Origin: Chrysemys picta bellii
Taxonomy: Eukaryota > Chordata > Testudines > Emydidae
Length of the DNA: 64,000 nt
NCBI RefSeq assembly: GCF_011386835.1
Contig: NC_088797.1
Coordinates: 38,439,583 to 38,503,582 of the forward strand
Reading direction: 5' to 3'
In this document: positions 46,650 to 57,652 of the stretch, piece by piece
Layout: every line of letters begins with the position of its first letter
Position numbering within the stretch: the stretch's first letter is position 1
Notes under the pieces: model-generated
The model's database searches: none
What the model saw: only the letters and a program-made list of their open reading frames with translations
What the model was told of the DNA's origin: nothing
Program-made: the position numbers and the translations under genes

Positions 46650-46832
46650 AGGGGAGGGATAGTGCAGTGGTTTGAGCATTGGCCTGCTAAATCCAGGGTT
46701 GTGAGTTCAATCCTTGAGGGGGCCATTTAGAGAACTGGGGTAAAAATCTGTCTGGGGATCTGTCCTGCTTTGAGCAGGGGGGTGGGACTAGATGACCTCC
46801 TAAGGTCCCTTCCAACCCTGATATTCAATTTT
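46650..46832 (+). mobile_element. tRNA-derived SINE with CR1-like tail
   Basis: An RNA polymerase III A box (tagtgcagtgg, 46660-46670) and B box (gttcaatcc, 46705-46713) sit at tRNA-like spacing. The tRNA-unrelated part (gactagatgacctcctaagg) ends in ccaaccctgatattc, resembling CR1 3' ends. This matches the tortoise Pol III SINE type and suggests mobilisation by CR1 machinery (family knowledge). Confidence 0.88.
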
Positions 46833-46866
46833 TTTCCAAACATATCAGTGGTTTGATGACAAATTG

Positions 46867-47833
46867 GAGGTATGTATCTAGTGGGATCCTGCAGGGGTCA
46901 GGTACTATTAAGTATTTTCATTAATTACTTGAATAATGGAGTAGAGAGTATACTTATAAAATTTTCAGATGACACCAAGCGGGGAGGGGCTGCAAGCACT
47001 TTGGAGCACAGATTTAAAATTCTAAATGCCCTTGACAAATTGGAGAATTGGTCTGAATTCAACAAGATGAAATTCAATAAAGACAAATGCAAAGTACTTC
47101 ACTTAGGAAGGAAAAATCAAATGCACAACTACACAATGGAGAATAACTGCCTAGGTGGTAGCACTGCTGAAAAGGATCTGGGAATTATAGTGGACCACAA
47201 TTGAATATGAGTTGTCAATGTGCAGCTGCAAAAAAGGCTAATATGATTATGGAGTTTATTAACAGGAGTGTTGTATGTCAGACAAAGGAGGTAATTGTCC
47301 CTCTGTCCTTGGCACTGGTGAGGCCCCACCTGGAGTACATTGTCTATTTCTGGGCACCAAAATTGAGGAAGCATGTGGACAAATTGGAGGAGAACAGAGG
47401 AGGACAACAAAAATGATGCAGTACAAGGTTTAGAAAACCTGATCTATGAGGAAAGGTTGAAAAAACTGAGTCTTGAGTAAAGAAGACCAAGGGGCAACCT
47501 GATAAGTCTCCCAATATGTTAAGGGCTGTTATAAAGAGGACAGTGATCAATTGTACTCCAAGTTCACTGAAGGTAGGACAAGAAGTAATGGGCTTAATCT
47601 GCAGCAAGGAAGATTTAGGTTAGATATTAGGAAAAAACTTTGTAACTGTAAGGAGATCTAAGCTCTGGAATAGGCTTCCAAGGGAGGTTGTGAAGTTCGC
47701 ATGATGGGAAACTTTTAGAAACAAGTCGAACAAACACCTGTCAGGAACGCTCTAGGTTTACTTGGTCCTTCCACAGCACAGGGGGCTGGGACTTGATGAC
47801 TTCTCAAGGACTTCCAGCCCTACATTTCTATGA
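46867..47833 (+). mobile_element. CR1 LINE, 5'-truncated, decayed
   Basis: It enters in the reverse transcriptase end of ORF2: the frame at 46872-47204 has ILIKFSDDTKRGGAAS and WSEFNKMKFNKDKCKVLHLG, typical of the CR1 thumb region. It continues through ADDNKSEEC-like decayed sequence and KLRKHVDKLEEN to the 3' end, ggacttccagccctacattt then ctatga. Stops and shifts break the frame at 47205 and later. Its 3' tail is directly followed by a MITE. Confidence 0.85.
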
Positions 47834-48121
47834 GGGCAGGTCTACACTACGGGGTTACGTCAACCTAAATTACGCAACTCCAGCTACATGAATAACGTAG
47901 CTGGAGTCGACGTAGCTTAGGTCGACTTATTGCAGTGTTTACACCGCGCTGGGTTGACGGGAGAAACTCTCCCATCGACTTACCTTATGCTTTTCTGGTG
48001 GAGTACCAGAGTTGATGGGTAAGTGATCTGCGGTTGATTAAGCGGATCTTCACTAGACCCACTAAATTGACCCCACTAAATTTCTGCAGCATCAATCCTC
48101 GGTAAGTGTAGACGTACCCTA
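47834..48121. mobile_element. Harbinger-like MITE at the CR1 3' tail
   Basis: The ends gggcaggtctacacta and taagtgtagacgtaccct are inverted repeats. TGA flanks both sides (47831-47833 and 48122-48124). An internal palindrome (caactccagctacatgaata; aacgtagctggagtcgacg) is present. It inserted into the terminal ctatga motif of the CR1 copy. Confidence 0.75.
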
Positions 48122-48124
48122 TGA

Positions 48125-48590
48125 TACTGATCACTCACAATGCCAGCAGAAGTGAATGATGCTGCCAGTGCCCAGCAGCCCTGAAAATCAGGCCTTGGAA
48201 GTTTCAAGTTAGGCACCCATAATTAGTGGGCACTTTTTACATTTCAGATTGATGTCTATGTGTATCTACCTAGGTATCGACAGTAAATAAATTATTCTTC
48301 TGATCTAAAATTCAGTTCTTTACTCTAGACTTTTAAACCCAGGTATATTTTCACTGTTTGTCAAGGAAGAATGAATTCTGTCTTAATAGAGCTTTAAATA
48401 AATTTTAAGACACAAATGAAATAGTTTTTAAAAAATCAGGATTTTTTGCAAATGGTGTGGAGTGTCAATGTGATCATTGTCAAAGTATACACCAGTAATA
48501 ATACCAAATAAAATACAGAACTGCAGGTTCTTAGTTATCAAATATGGTGCTTCTGGAGGAGAATTTGAAATGCCCAAATCAAACAAAACC
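48125..48590. other. Intergenic DNA, nothing recognised
   Basis: No element or exon recognised. Confidence 0.4.
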
Positions 48591-48594
48591 TATG

Positions 48595-48911
48595 CAGTAG
48601 AACCTCAAAGTTATGAACTGACCAGTCAACTACACAGCTAATTTGGAACCCCTCGAACCAGAAGTACAGTCAGGCAACAGCAGACCCCCTCCCCCAAAAG
48701 CAGATACAGTACAGTGCTGTGTAAAACATCTAGTACTAAATAAAAGGGAAAGCAGCATTTTTCTTCTGCATAGTAAAGTATCAAAGCTGTATTAAGTCCA
48801 TTTTCAGTTGTAAACTTTTGAAAGAACCATAACGTTTTGTTCAGTTACAAACATTTCAGAGTTATGAACAACCTCCATTCCTGAGGTGTTCATAACTCTG
48901 AGGTTCCACTG
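48595..48911. mobile_element. Non-autonomous element, cagtagaacctca family, copy 1
   Basis: The left end cagtagaacctcaaagttat and right end cataactctgaggttccactg are inverted repeats. The flanks are TATG on both sides. The related copy at 57376-57652 has clean TA duplications, suggesting a Tc1/mariner or pogo-type MITE. Confidence 0.75.
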
Positions 48912-50998
48912 TATGTTAAAAAAAGTCTCTGAATGCTTGGTCTTTTATACATTATACTTCAAAGTCTTGTAACAGGTTTTAATTTGCTGCACTATTTTTA
49001 ACTTACTTGCTGATGTTTTACATTTCTCACAGAGATGTTTTCGCTCCACTTTCTAAATCTAGATAGTCTGTTACAACATATGTAGCATTATCCCTGGAAG
49101 AGGGCATTTCCCTCTTGTCAATAGGCTATCTCAAGGCAGGATGGAAAGTTAATCCAGCTCAACTTCCTCACTGCTTATTTTAGTTAAAATACTTTGGGCA
49201 TCTTTTTTGTTTTCTTTTTTAGCAAGACAATGTTGAGAAGCCCCCTTAGTAAAATAAGAATTAGTAAATAAAAACTCTTAGTATTTTAATTAGAGAGAGG
49301 CTAATTTATCTTTCCCTGACTTCAAATATAGTTTAACATCATGAGTTTGAACAATCTTAGGGGGAAGCATAGAACAGAAGAAAGCGTGCAGCAGTTTTGA
49401 AAATCTGGCCACTTATTAGCTCATTAAATATGGATTTAGAAGCCTAATTTTAGGCACTTATCTTTGAAAATATTGACCCAAGATTTCATAAGTTAGCTTC
49501 TTTAGAAAAACTTTTGGCTTGTTAAAAAAAATTAAGTAAGTATTATAAAGTTTCCCTGTTGGAAACATGTTAGCATTCCATAACTCAAAACTCATTGCCT
49601 TTTTTAGAATAACAGCAAACGTCTAGTTTATAATATGGTCTAATTAGTAATCACTTCTGGAGTTGTTTTTTGGTGCAGAAAAGTTAAACGATACCCAGAA
49701 TCAAAACCTGCTCCTGCTCCTGCAACTTTTTCTAACTGGGCTTTATAAGGATTTTTCTACTGTGTGTGACCATTCATTGAGACAGAATTGGCCGGCAGGA
49801 CTGCACAGGAGGTATTTCCTTTTTTCTTTTGGTGTGTGTGTGTGGGGAGTAATATGTGCCTTTTGAAAAACACTTTAACACTATGTTCACTGGAGAGAGA
49901 AATTACTTCTTCAAAGTTAATCTGTTTTCTTGGTACATAATTATAATCTATTATTATAAAACTGCTTAAATACATGGCAGTGGCTCAGAACTTAACGGTG
50001 AGGAAGTAGGTCCATTCCAGTCTTCAGAATAAATTTTATAAATCCTACTCTAAGATTTTGTATTGTGTTTGTTTGTTTGTTTGTTTGAAAGGTGAAAAAG
50101 ACTGCCACTTGGAGTAAGATGGAGCAGTGTATATTGGGACCAACTGTCTTCATAAACTCCATGGTAAAAATGACCATATCTGCAATTGGCTCCATTACTA
50201 ACTTTTATGCAAATTAGTTGCAGCCCTTGGGTTCTTGGGTAGTTTGCCCAGGTGGCTCAATGTTGTGCAACTGCTGGCCTACTGTCGCTCCCATACTACT
50301 GTGGTGGGTGCCACTGTACAGACCTAGATAGCAATGTATTGGGCAACTGGGTCTTTAAATTTGGAGCTGGCAACTTGTATCTGAATTCAAAGCTCAAGCT
50401 GTTTAGTGAGGTAATACTAATGACTTATAGGACAATATGTTAAGTGACTGAACTGATTTTATAAACAACTTACACCATTAGTTTTTTGGTTTTGTCTTGT
50501 TTAGAGGGATTTACTGATCGCTCTATAAAACAAAATCTCTTTAAGCCTGAAACTCTACATCTAGAGCATAGGCATGTATCAACTTGCATGTGAAATGCAT
50601 CAGTACAGTCTGAGATATAAAGAAACTTTTGCACTGTAGAGTGGTGATCTGGTATGTACTCTGTGTGGGAGGATACACTGTGCAGAGTTGATTGTTTCAC
50701 CATTTTTTCCAGAAAGTAAAACACAGCCTGTGGCGAAACTGGTTTTAACCAAGTACAGTATGGCAGGGAATTTTATGAGCGTGTGAAACTTTGCCTCAAG
50801 CAGAAAGGTGAGGCCTGACCTAATGAGCTCTGTAATGTATATTGTATTACATACACACTTTTGAAACTAGACAGATGTTAATTATGCATAATACCAAATT
50901 ATGCTTAATGACTATACTTTTCTCTGTAGCAGTAATTAATTTGCTTTAGTAATTTTATTTTTAGATTGATTACAAAGATTTTAAAGTGTTTCATGAAG
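48912..50998. other. AT-rich intergenic DNA
   Basis: A (TTTG)n microsatellite lies at about 50067-50088. No exon or element end was recognised. Confidence 0.45.
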
Positions 50999-51008
50999 TA
51001 TCATATAA

Positions 51009-52927
51009 TACCAAATTCTACAGGCCGCTTTCCTCAGATCCCACTGAGGAATACACTAAGAAACTGCACCATCTACTCAGGACACTCCCTACACTAACAC
51101 AGGAACAAATCAACATACCCTTAGAGCCCCGACCGGGGTTATTCTATCTACTACCTAAGATCCACAAACCTGGAAACCCTGGACGCCCCATCATCTCGGG
51201 CATTGGCACTCTCACTGAAGGACTGTCTGGATATGTGGACTCCCTACTCAGACCCTACGCCACCAGCACTGCCAGCTATCTCCGTGACACCACAGATTTC
51301 CTGAGAAAACTACAACGCATTGGTGACCTCCCAGAAAACACCATCCTAGCCACCATGGATGTAGAGGCTCTCTACACAAACATCCCACATACAGATGGAA
51401 TACAAGCCGTCAGGAACAGTATCCCTGATGATGACACAGCACAACTTATTGCTGAGCTCTGTGACTTTATCCTCACGCACAATTATTTCAAATTTGGTGA
51501 CAATATATACCTCCAGACCAGTGGCACCGCTATGGGCACCCGCATGGCCCCACAATATGCCAACATTTTTATGGCTGACCTGGAACAACGCTTCCTCAGC
51601 TCTCGTCCACTCATGCCCCTTCTCTACCTACGCTATATTGATGACATCTTCATCATCTGGACCCATGGGAAGGAGGCCCTGGAAGAATTCCACCATGCTT
51701 TCAACAGCTTCCACCCCACCATCAACCTCAGCCTGGACCAATCTACACGGGAGGTCCACTTCCTGGACACCACTGTACAAATAAGCGATGGCCACATTAA
51801 CACCACCCTATACCGAAAACCCACCGACCGCTACGCCTACCTTCATGCCTCCAGCTTCCACCCCAGTCACACCACACGATCCATCGTCTACAGCCAAGCA
51901 CTGAGGTACAATCGCGTCTGCTCCAACCCCTCAGACAGAGACCAACACCTACAAGATCTTCACCAAGCATTCTCAAAACTACGATACCCACACAAGGAAA
52001 TAAAGAAACAAATCAACAGAGCCAGACGTGTACCCAGAAGCCTCCTGCTACAAGACAGGCCCAGAAGAGAAACCAACAGAACTCCACTGGCCATCACCTA
52101 CAGTCCTCAGCTTAAACCTCTCCAACGCATCATCAGTGATCTACAACCCATCCTGGACAATGATCCCTCACTTTCACAGACCTTGGGAGGCAGGCCAGTC
52201 CTCGCCCACAGACAACCTGCCAACCTTAAGCACATTCTCACCAGCAACCACGCACCGCACCATAACAACTCTAACTCAGGAACCAACCCATGCAACAAAC
52301 CTCGATGCCAACTCTGCCCACATATCTACACCAGCAACACCATCACTGGACCTAACCAGATCAGCTACAACATCACCGGCTCATTCACCTGCACGTCCAC
52401 CAATGTTATATATGCCATCATATGCCAGCAATGCCCCTCTGCTATGTACATTGGCCAAACTGGACAGTCACTACGCAAGAGGATAAATGGACACAAGTCA
52501 GATATCAGGAATGGCAATATACAAAAACCTGTAGGAGAACACTTCAACCTCCCTGGCCACACAATAGCAGATGTAAAGGTAGCCATCTTACAGCAAAAAA
52601 ACTTCAGGACCAGACTCCAAAGAGAAACTGCTGAGCTCCAGTTCATCTGCAAATTTGACACCATCAGATCAGGATTAAACAAAGACTGTGAATGGCTATC
52701 CAACTACAGAAACAGTTTCTCCTTCCTTGGTGTTCACACCCCAACTGCTAGCAGAGCACCTCACCCTCCCTGATTGAACTAACCTCGTTATCTCCACACT
52801 GATATATACCTGCCTCTGGAGATTTCCATTACTTGCATCTGAAGAAGTGAGGTTCTTACCCACGAAAGCTTATGCTCCCAGTACTTCTGTTAGTCTCAAA
52901 GGTGCCACAGGACCCTCTGTTGCTTTC
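51009..52927 (+). mobile_element. Penelope-like retroelement, 5'-truncated, with 10-bp target duplication
   Basis: The 1919-bp insertion carries one open frame and a short 3' tail (acccacgaaagcttatgctc, then ccacaggaccctctgttgct). It is flanked by a perfect direct repeat, tatcatataa, at 50999-51008 and 52928-52937. The 5' end begins inside the coding region, as expected for incomplete target-primed reverse transcription. The uninterrupted frame suggests a fairly young insertion. Confidence 0.9.
51010..52773 (+). CDS. Penelope-like reverse transcriptase with GIY-YIG endonuclease, 5'-truncated
   Basis: The protein would copy element RNA into DNA at a nick made by its own endonuclease. The frame is open for 587 residues from the insertion boundary to a stop, but has no start codon of its own. 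The few codons upstream belong to flanking DNA. The RT core shows LPKIHKPGNPGRPI; motif A TMDVEALYTNI (Asp at 51358-51360); motif B SGTAMGTRMAPQYANIF; motif C LRYIDDIF (Asp pair from 51640); and VHFLDTTV. A Cys motif (CNKPRCQLC) links to the GIY-YIG domain: VIYAI at 52405, MYIGQTGQSLRKRINGH from 52444, and VGEHFNLPGH. Full-length family proteins are longer at the amino end. Without that end and a promoter this copy is unlikely to be functional. Confidence 0.93.
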   Translation, partial: TKFYRPLSSDPTEEYTKKLHHLLRTLPTLTQEQINIPLEPRPGLFYLLPKIHKPGNPGRPIISGIGTLTEGLSGYVDSLLRPYATSTASYLRDTTDFLRKLQRIGDLPENTILATMDVEALYTNIPHTDGIQAVRNSIPDDDTAQLIAELCDFILTHNYFKFGDNIYLQTSGTAMGTRMAPQYANIFMADLEQRFLSSRPLMPLLYLRYIDDIFIIWTHGKEALEEFHHAFNSFHPTINLSLDQSTREVHFLDTTVQISDGHINTTLYRKPTDRYAYLHASSFHPSHTTRSIVYSQALRYNRVCSNPSDRDQHLQDLHQAFSKLRYPHKEIKKQINRARRVPRSLLLQDRPRRETNRTPLAITYSPQLKPLQRIISDLQPILDNDPSLSQTLGGRPVLAHRQPANLKHILTSNHAPHHNNSNSGTNPCNKPRCQLCPHIYTSNTITGPNQISYNITGSFTCTSTNVIYAIICQQCPSAMYIGQTGQSLRKRINGHKSDIRNGNIQKPVGEHFNLPGHTIADVKVAILQQKNFRTRLQRETAELQFICKFDTIRSGLNKDCEWLSNYRNSFSFLGVHTPTASRAPHPP

Positions 52928-52937
52928 TATCATATAA

Positions 52938-53977
52938 CTGGTACTACTGCAGCATAATGAAGGGTGTTTAGTTCAATAAATACAAAACAAATGCAAAGTT
53001 GTAGGTGTTATATTTGATTGGGCTAATTAAAAAGAGCAGCTATGTGGTGGAGAAAGGTGCTTGACCAGTAGCAAGGAAACTGAAGCCCTCTACTTAGCCA
53101 CAGAACTAGTACACAGAATTCATGACCCACAGAAAAAGGGAAAGAACTAGAAGCTTTCTGCTTCCTAAGTGCATGCCCCTTGAAGTAAAGGGAAATCACC
53201 ACTCTTTTAGCATTAGAGCTTCTATTCTTTGAGTTCTGTTGCCACTACACAAGACACTTGATCAGGTCTGCCATTCAATCCAGCAAAATGCAGTGCTATA
53301 CATTCACGCTAGCTAGTATATTAGCAGAAGTAGTGCAAACTTCCCCACTAACATGTTTCAACATTGATCTGAAGGGAGCATGGTAGTTCAGCTTTCCATA
53401 GCCAGTCAGTCCTTAGCTGAGAATCCAAATAGGGTGCCAACTGTGATGCAGACAGTTGCTGTGCATACTAAGATCACCAAATCATTTTACATTGCTGAAT
53501 AAACAGCTGTCCAATAACACTTTTTATAGGTAAAAACTTAGTGAATTAGAGATACAAGTCTCCATCTGTAATCTCATTACCAAGCTCCAAACAGGATCAC
53601 TCACTAAAAAGAAGTCCAGTATTGTTGAAGAGGCTTAGATCTGCTGACAATCTCAATAACATGGGAGGCCAAATCTGGGCTTTATGTACACTTCATAAAT
53701 TGTTGTTTTAGGTTGGTAGGAGATATAAACTCAGAGAGCTAATAAAACTCAAGCCTCTAAAATCTGTTACAGAATCCATAAACACTTTCAAGTAAATAAA
53801 CTTCGTTTTACACAAGACTATGGCAAAGCAATAGCAAAATGCTAATAGCTTGTAAATTTTCCTTTTTAACAACTACACAAAGTAAGAACAAAATAATCAC
53901 TGCTTTGGGGCAAATGAGAACCTTTATACATTTGTATCCTAGCTTTACAATGGATACTTTGATAATTGAGAAACTTA
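52938..53977. other. AT-rich intergenic DNA, nothing recognised
   Basis: No exon, RNA gene or repeat boundary was identified. Confidence 0.45.
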
Positions 53978-53991
53978 CTTACGTACTTAAA

Positions 53992-54131
53992 AAGCAACAG
54001 AGAGTCCCGTGGCACCTTTAAGACTAACAGATGTATTGGAGCATAAGCTTTCGTGGGTGAATGTGTCTGACGAAATGGGACTCTCTGTTGCTTTTTACAG
54101 ATCCAGACTAACACGGCTACCCCTCTGATAC
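53992..54131. mobile_element. Second palindromic Penelope-like double tail
   Basis: A minus-strand tail (aagcaacagagagtcccgtg ... agcataagctttcgtgg) is joined to a plus-strand tail (gggactctctgttgcttttt ... acacggctacccctctgata). The 20-bp arms 53989-54008 and 54077-54096 are perfect inverted repeats. The flanks cttacgtacttaaa (53978-53991) and tttacttacttaaa (54132-54145) match at 12 of 14 positions, a probable decayed target duplication. Confidence 0.8.
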
Positions 54132-54145
54132 TTTACTTACTTAAA

Positions 54146-55534
54146 CCCCTTAACTGCCTGTAAATATATCTAGGTACTTTGTTGGCCATCTTTGCTATAG
54201 TATACGAGCACCTCCTAATTTAATTTTTAAAAATAGTGACAAATGGTTCGTTATTTGTAAAAATTGGGTTAATATTACTTGTAAGCTTTCCAGAGTTTTT
54301 TCTAAGTCTATATCAGAAGTGAGAGCAGATCTGATGTGAACCCACATCAGTGGGTAATACTAATTGAAGTCTAGAACAAATCTATTTAAGTAGAGTCTAT
54401 CTGCCACCTTCATTTGAGGGTGATGTGGAGAGTTAACTAAAAAAAAAAAAGGGTTTAAAAAAAACAAAACAACCCCCTAAAAATCCTGTATTTATTGCTT
54501 TCTTTGTACATTTCCTTGTACAACAGTAGATGTTACAACACTCCTCAGATCTGTAGTTTTTAAGGAACCCTTTTCATTAATAATTTAATAGCCAGTGACA
54601 CTAAGAGGCCAAATGTAAATCATTTAGGAAGATGCTGGTATACAATAAGAGTCAGTGTGGTAACTAATAATCTTTGCTAAAGAGTATAGAGCATCTTACC
54701 AGTCAGTTTTTGGCCTATGCAGCTGCAGAGACCTCAGAGTATAAAACACAGTTTACCCAGACTAATCAAACTACCATTGCAGTAGTCCCTTCTTCTTCTA
54801 CTCTCCCAGGTCACAAGTAAGCAAGGAGCTAGATAGGATACTTTTATACAAGGCCCTATACTTTGTGATAACATTGTAACTCTAGAATTATAACTTCAGT
54901 TCCCTAAATATGTGCATGGTGAGCCAAATCCTTCCCTAATGTAACTGGAATAAGTGGGGTTATGTTTGGGATGGGATGTACCTTTGGCCAGGTATATCTA
55001 AATCTGTCTGAATCTTTTTGCTGATTCTAACCCTTGTGGTATTAAGCCTAATTTTATATAAACATGAAAAAATAGGAGCGTGAGGATCTGGAAGCAAGTA
55101 CCTGTTTTTTTCTGGGAAAAAAGGAAACCATCTGCCACTTATTTCCCTTCTTAAGTGTTAACGTGACATCAGGACAAACAAGGGAAAGAAAACACACATG
55201 TTCCCTGCCACGGAACACTCTGTTGTATGTAACTTGTTTTAGAGAGGAGCACAGTATTAACTTGGACTAGTGCTCATCTAGACATGATTTAATCTGCTTC
55301 AGATTGACTTGAACATTTAAAAATGCTGCTGTTATCCCAATATGTAGGACCACTTCTGTTACAGCAAGTCAGAGCAATATTTTCAGTATGCATAATCTCT
55401 TAGAAAAACTAAGCTCCATTCCTGTGAGTTGTAATTTTACCACATTGTTTCTCTTGGTTCATGATAAACTGATAATTTGACATGTTAGTTTCTGATGGCA
55501 ATGACCTCGTTGTCCAAATATTTTACAAACACAG
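54146..55534. other. Intergenic DNA or distal synapsin 3' UTR
   Basis: No exon recognised. The synapsin 3' UTR on the minus strand could extend into this interval. A minus-strand AATAAA occurs at 54492-54497. Confidence 0.35.
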
Positions 55535-55542
55535 ATGGACAA

Positions 55543-55667
55543 TAGGGTGACCAGATGTCCCAATTTTATAGGGACAGTCCTGATTTTTGGGTCTTTTACT
55601 TATATAGGCTCCTATTACCCCCATACCCCCTGTTCCGATTTTTCATACTTGCTGTCTGGTCACCCTA
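55543..55667. mobile_element. 125-bp hAT-type MITE, copy 1
   Basis: The TIRs tagggtgaccagatgtccc and ctgtctggtcaccccta-type ends bound the element. The perfect 8-bp target duplication is atggacaa (55535-55542 and 55668-55675). A near-identical copy of the same length is at 59352-59476. Confidence 0.88.
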
Positions 55668-56190
55668 ATGGACAACTAAAGTCAAAACATGGTACACCTA
55701 ATTGCTAAAATCAGTCTTCTTCAAAGCTTCTCTTTACCAAGCACAGGGCTTTGCATTTATTAGAAGGGGTACAGAAAAATATTGGTAACATTATTAGGTC
55801 ATGCATGTTACTTTACAACTCAGAGATCACTATTAAATTAACAATAGGAAATAAATGTTCAATAGACCTATGAGGATACAATAGTACATACACATACTCT
55901 ATTTATGACATCATTTTAGCCTAGTGATAACTCTCAGCAAATATATCAGAACTGTATAGTTGGTTGATAGAAAGGTTGTCAAAGGAGGAAGAAAACTGCT
56001 TTAATTTCTCACAACAGTAAAGTGGCTTGACAACAGGAAACATGAATATGATTTGCCTCATAACAAGTCAGGCAAGAACAAGTCAGGTTAAGACTATATC
56101 CTTGCAGTACAAAACATTCACTCATAACATAAACATGCATTGCAAAGTACTGGAGATGGGTAAAACAAGGGGAATCCCATAACACAATGC

Positions 56191-56196
56191 TTTATT
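56191..56196 (-). promoter_or_regulatory. Candidate synapsin polyadenylation signal
   Basis: On the minus strand this reads AATAAA, about 310 bases past the synapsin stop codon, followed by a T/G-rich stretch (ccttgttttaccc). Other AATAAA sites lie farther on, so the site used is not settled. Confidence 0.3.
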
Positions 56197-56507
56197 ACAA
56201 CAATTCCACAAAGGAGTATCCAATAGGATGATATAGTGCAGTCATAGTAAGGCCACAATGTTACAAGTGACAAAGACCATAAAATTAAGCATTTTGTACT
56301 ACTACTAATATAGCTTTTCCTCTCAAATTATATAGATTTTATACAGTGTACCTGAATTGTATCTCCTCATAGACCTTTTTAAAGATTAACATATTGCTTG
56401 GAACAGTAATGGAGGATGGGTCACAGGGATATAAATACTAAATAATATTCACTGTAGGTTCTAGTCTATATGCCATATGCAACTGCATGAAACTGATCTT
56501 CAAATGG

Positions 56508-56643
56508 CTAATCAGAAAAAAGGCTAGCAAAGGACTTCCTCAAGTTTCGGATGGTTTCAGCTTTTGCTTCATCCTCGTTCACAGATGATCGAAAGAAGGA
56601 TGATTCTGTGAAACTGAAGGCATTTGTCAAAGACTGTGATTTG
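56508..56643 (-). CDS. SYN2: Synapsin, last coding exon (domain E)
   Basis: Synapsins are neuronal phosphoproteins that tether synaptic vesicles to actin. Domain E, at the carboxy end of the a-type isoforms, contributes to vesicle clustering and oligomerisation. This exon follows a strong minus-strand acceptor (tgcttttgtcttgcag). It encodes 44 residues plus the last base of a split Asn codon, starting KSQSLTNAFSFTESSFF and ending AETIRNLRKSFASLFSD before TAG. The ending is the hallmark of vertebrate synapsins. The FSFTESSFFRSS stretch fits SYN2 better than my recollection of SYN1 or SYN3, so the paralog is likely but not certain. The upstream partner exon is at 60110-60353. Confidence 0.93.
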
Positions 56644-57375
56644 CTGCAAGACAAAAGCAACATGGTTGGTATTCACATTGTAGTCAGCTTCCATATGTAC
56701 GTATACTATATCCATACAAACTATATGCTGTGTAAAAAGGAGAAGCATTTATGGGATGGAAAACAACTTACATGTTCAAACAAAAATGGACAAGCAGAGA
56801 CAAACAGAGTCAAGTACAGCATATAGAACCTCTGAATACAGCACTTTCTCTCTATACTTTAGTCTGAGAAGTAGGCTATATCAACTATATTTAATAGAAC
56901 AGGTTGCTTAATAATAAAACAGCTTATATTATTGTATGAATCAAAAGGATACTAAATCACCAACAAAATAGAAATGAGAGGAATATTGAGCATGATTCCC
57001 CTGTTTCACATTTTATTCCCCCAACAGTAACCCCATTCATTTCAGTAGCTCCTAGTGCATAAAACTGGAGTAAAGAAGAATTGGGCCTATTAAGTCAAAT
57101 TCAAAGCCAGGGAAACCTGAATTCAAGATGAGTATCAATAAGGCACAATTACGTTCCGTAAGGCTGCAAACATTTATTGACACAAGGAGAAAGAGGCATG
57201 TCAGTACATTTGAAGAATTGAGCCCTAAAATTGTAATCTCGTCTGATGATTTATTGGATGTTTAATTCTTAATTGTGACTTGATGAAACTTTTGTTTTGT
57301 GAATGCACTTGATTTAAAAAAAAACCCACAATCTGTCAGTGCTTGTGTATTTACTGCAAGCAATTAGCCTAACTA

Positions 57376-57652
57376 CAGTAGAACCTCAGAGATACGAACA
57401 CCAGAGGTACGAACTGACTAGTCAACCACACACGTCATTTGGAACCAGAAGTACTGTGTTTGTTTTATTTAAATTAAAATGGTTAAAAGAAGCATTTTTC
57501 TTCTGCAAATAAAGTTTCAAAGCAGTATTAAGTCAATGTTCAGTTGTAAATGTTTGAAAGAGCAACCATAATGTTTTGTTCAGAGTTACAAATTGTTTAG
57601 AGTTATGAACAACCTCCATTCTTGAGGTCTTTGTAACTCTGAGGTTCTATTG
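57376..57652. mobile_element. Non-autonomous element, cagtagaacctca family, copy 2
   Basis: The ends cagtagaacctcagagatac and aactctgaggttctattg are inverted repeats with TA on both sides (57374-57375 and 57653-57654). The internal agttatgaacaacctccatt is shared with the copy at 48595-48911. Confidence 0.8.

Noticed and set aside
50986..51008. First eight codons of the Penelope open frame
   Set aside because: They lie left of the insertion boundary defined by the tatcatataa duplication, and the apparent start is GTG, so they are flanking DNA read in frame by chance.
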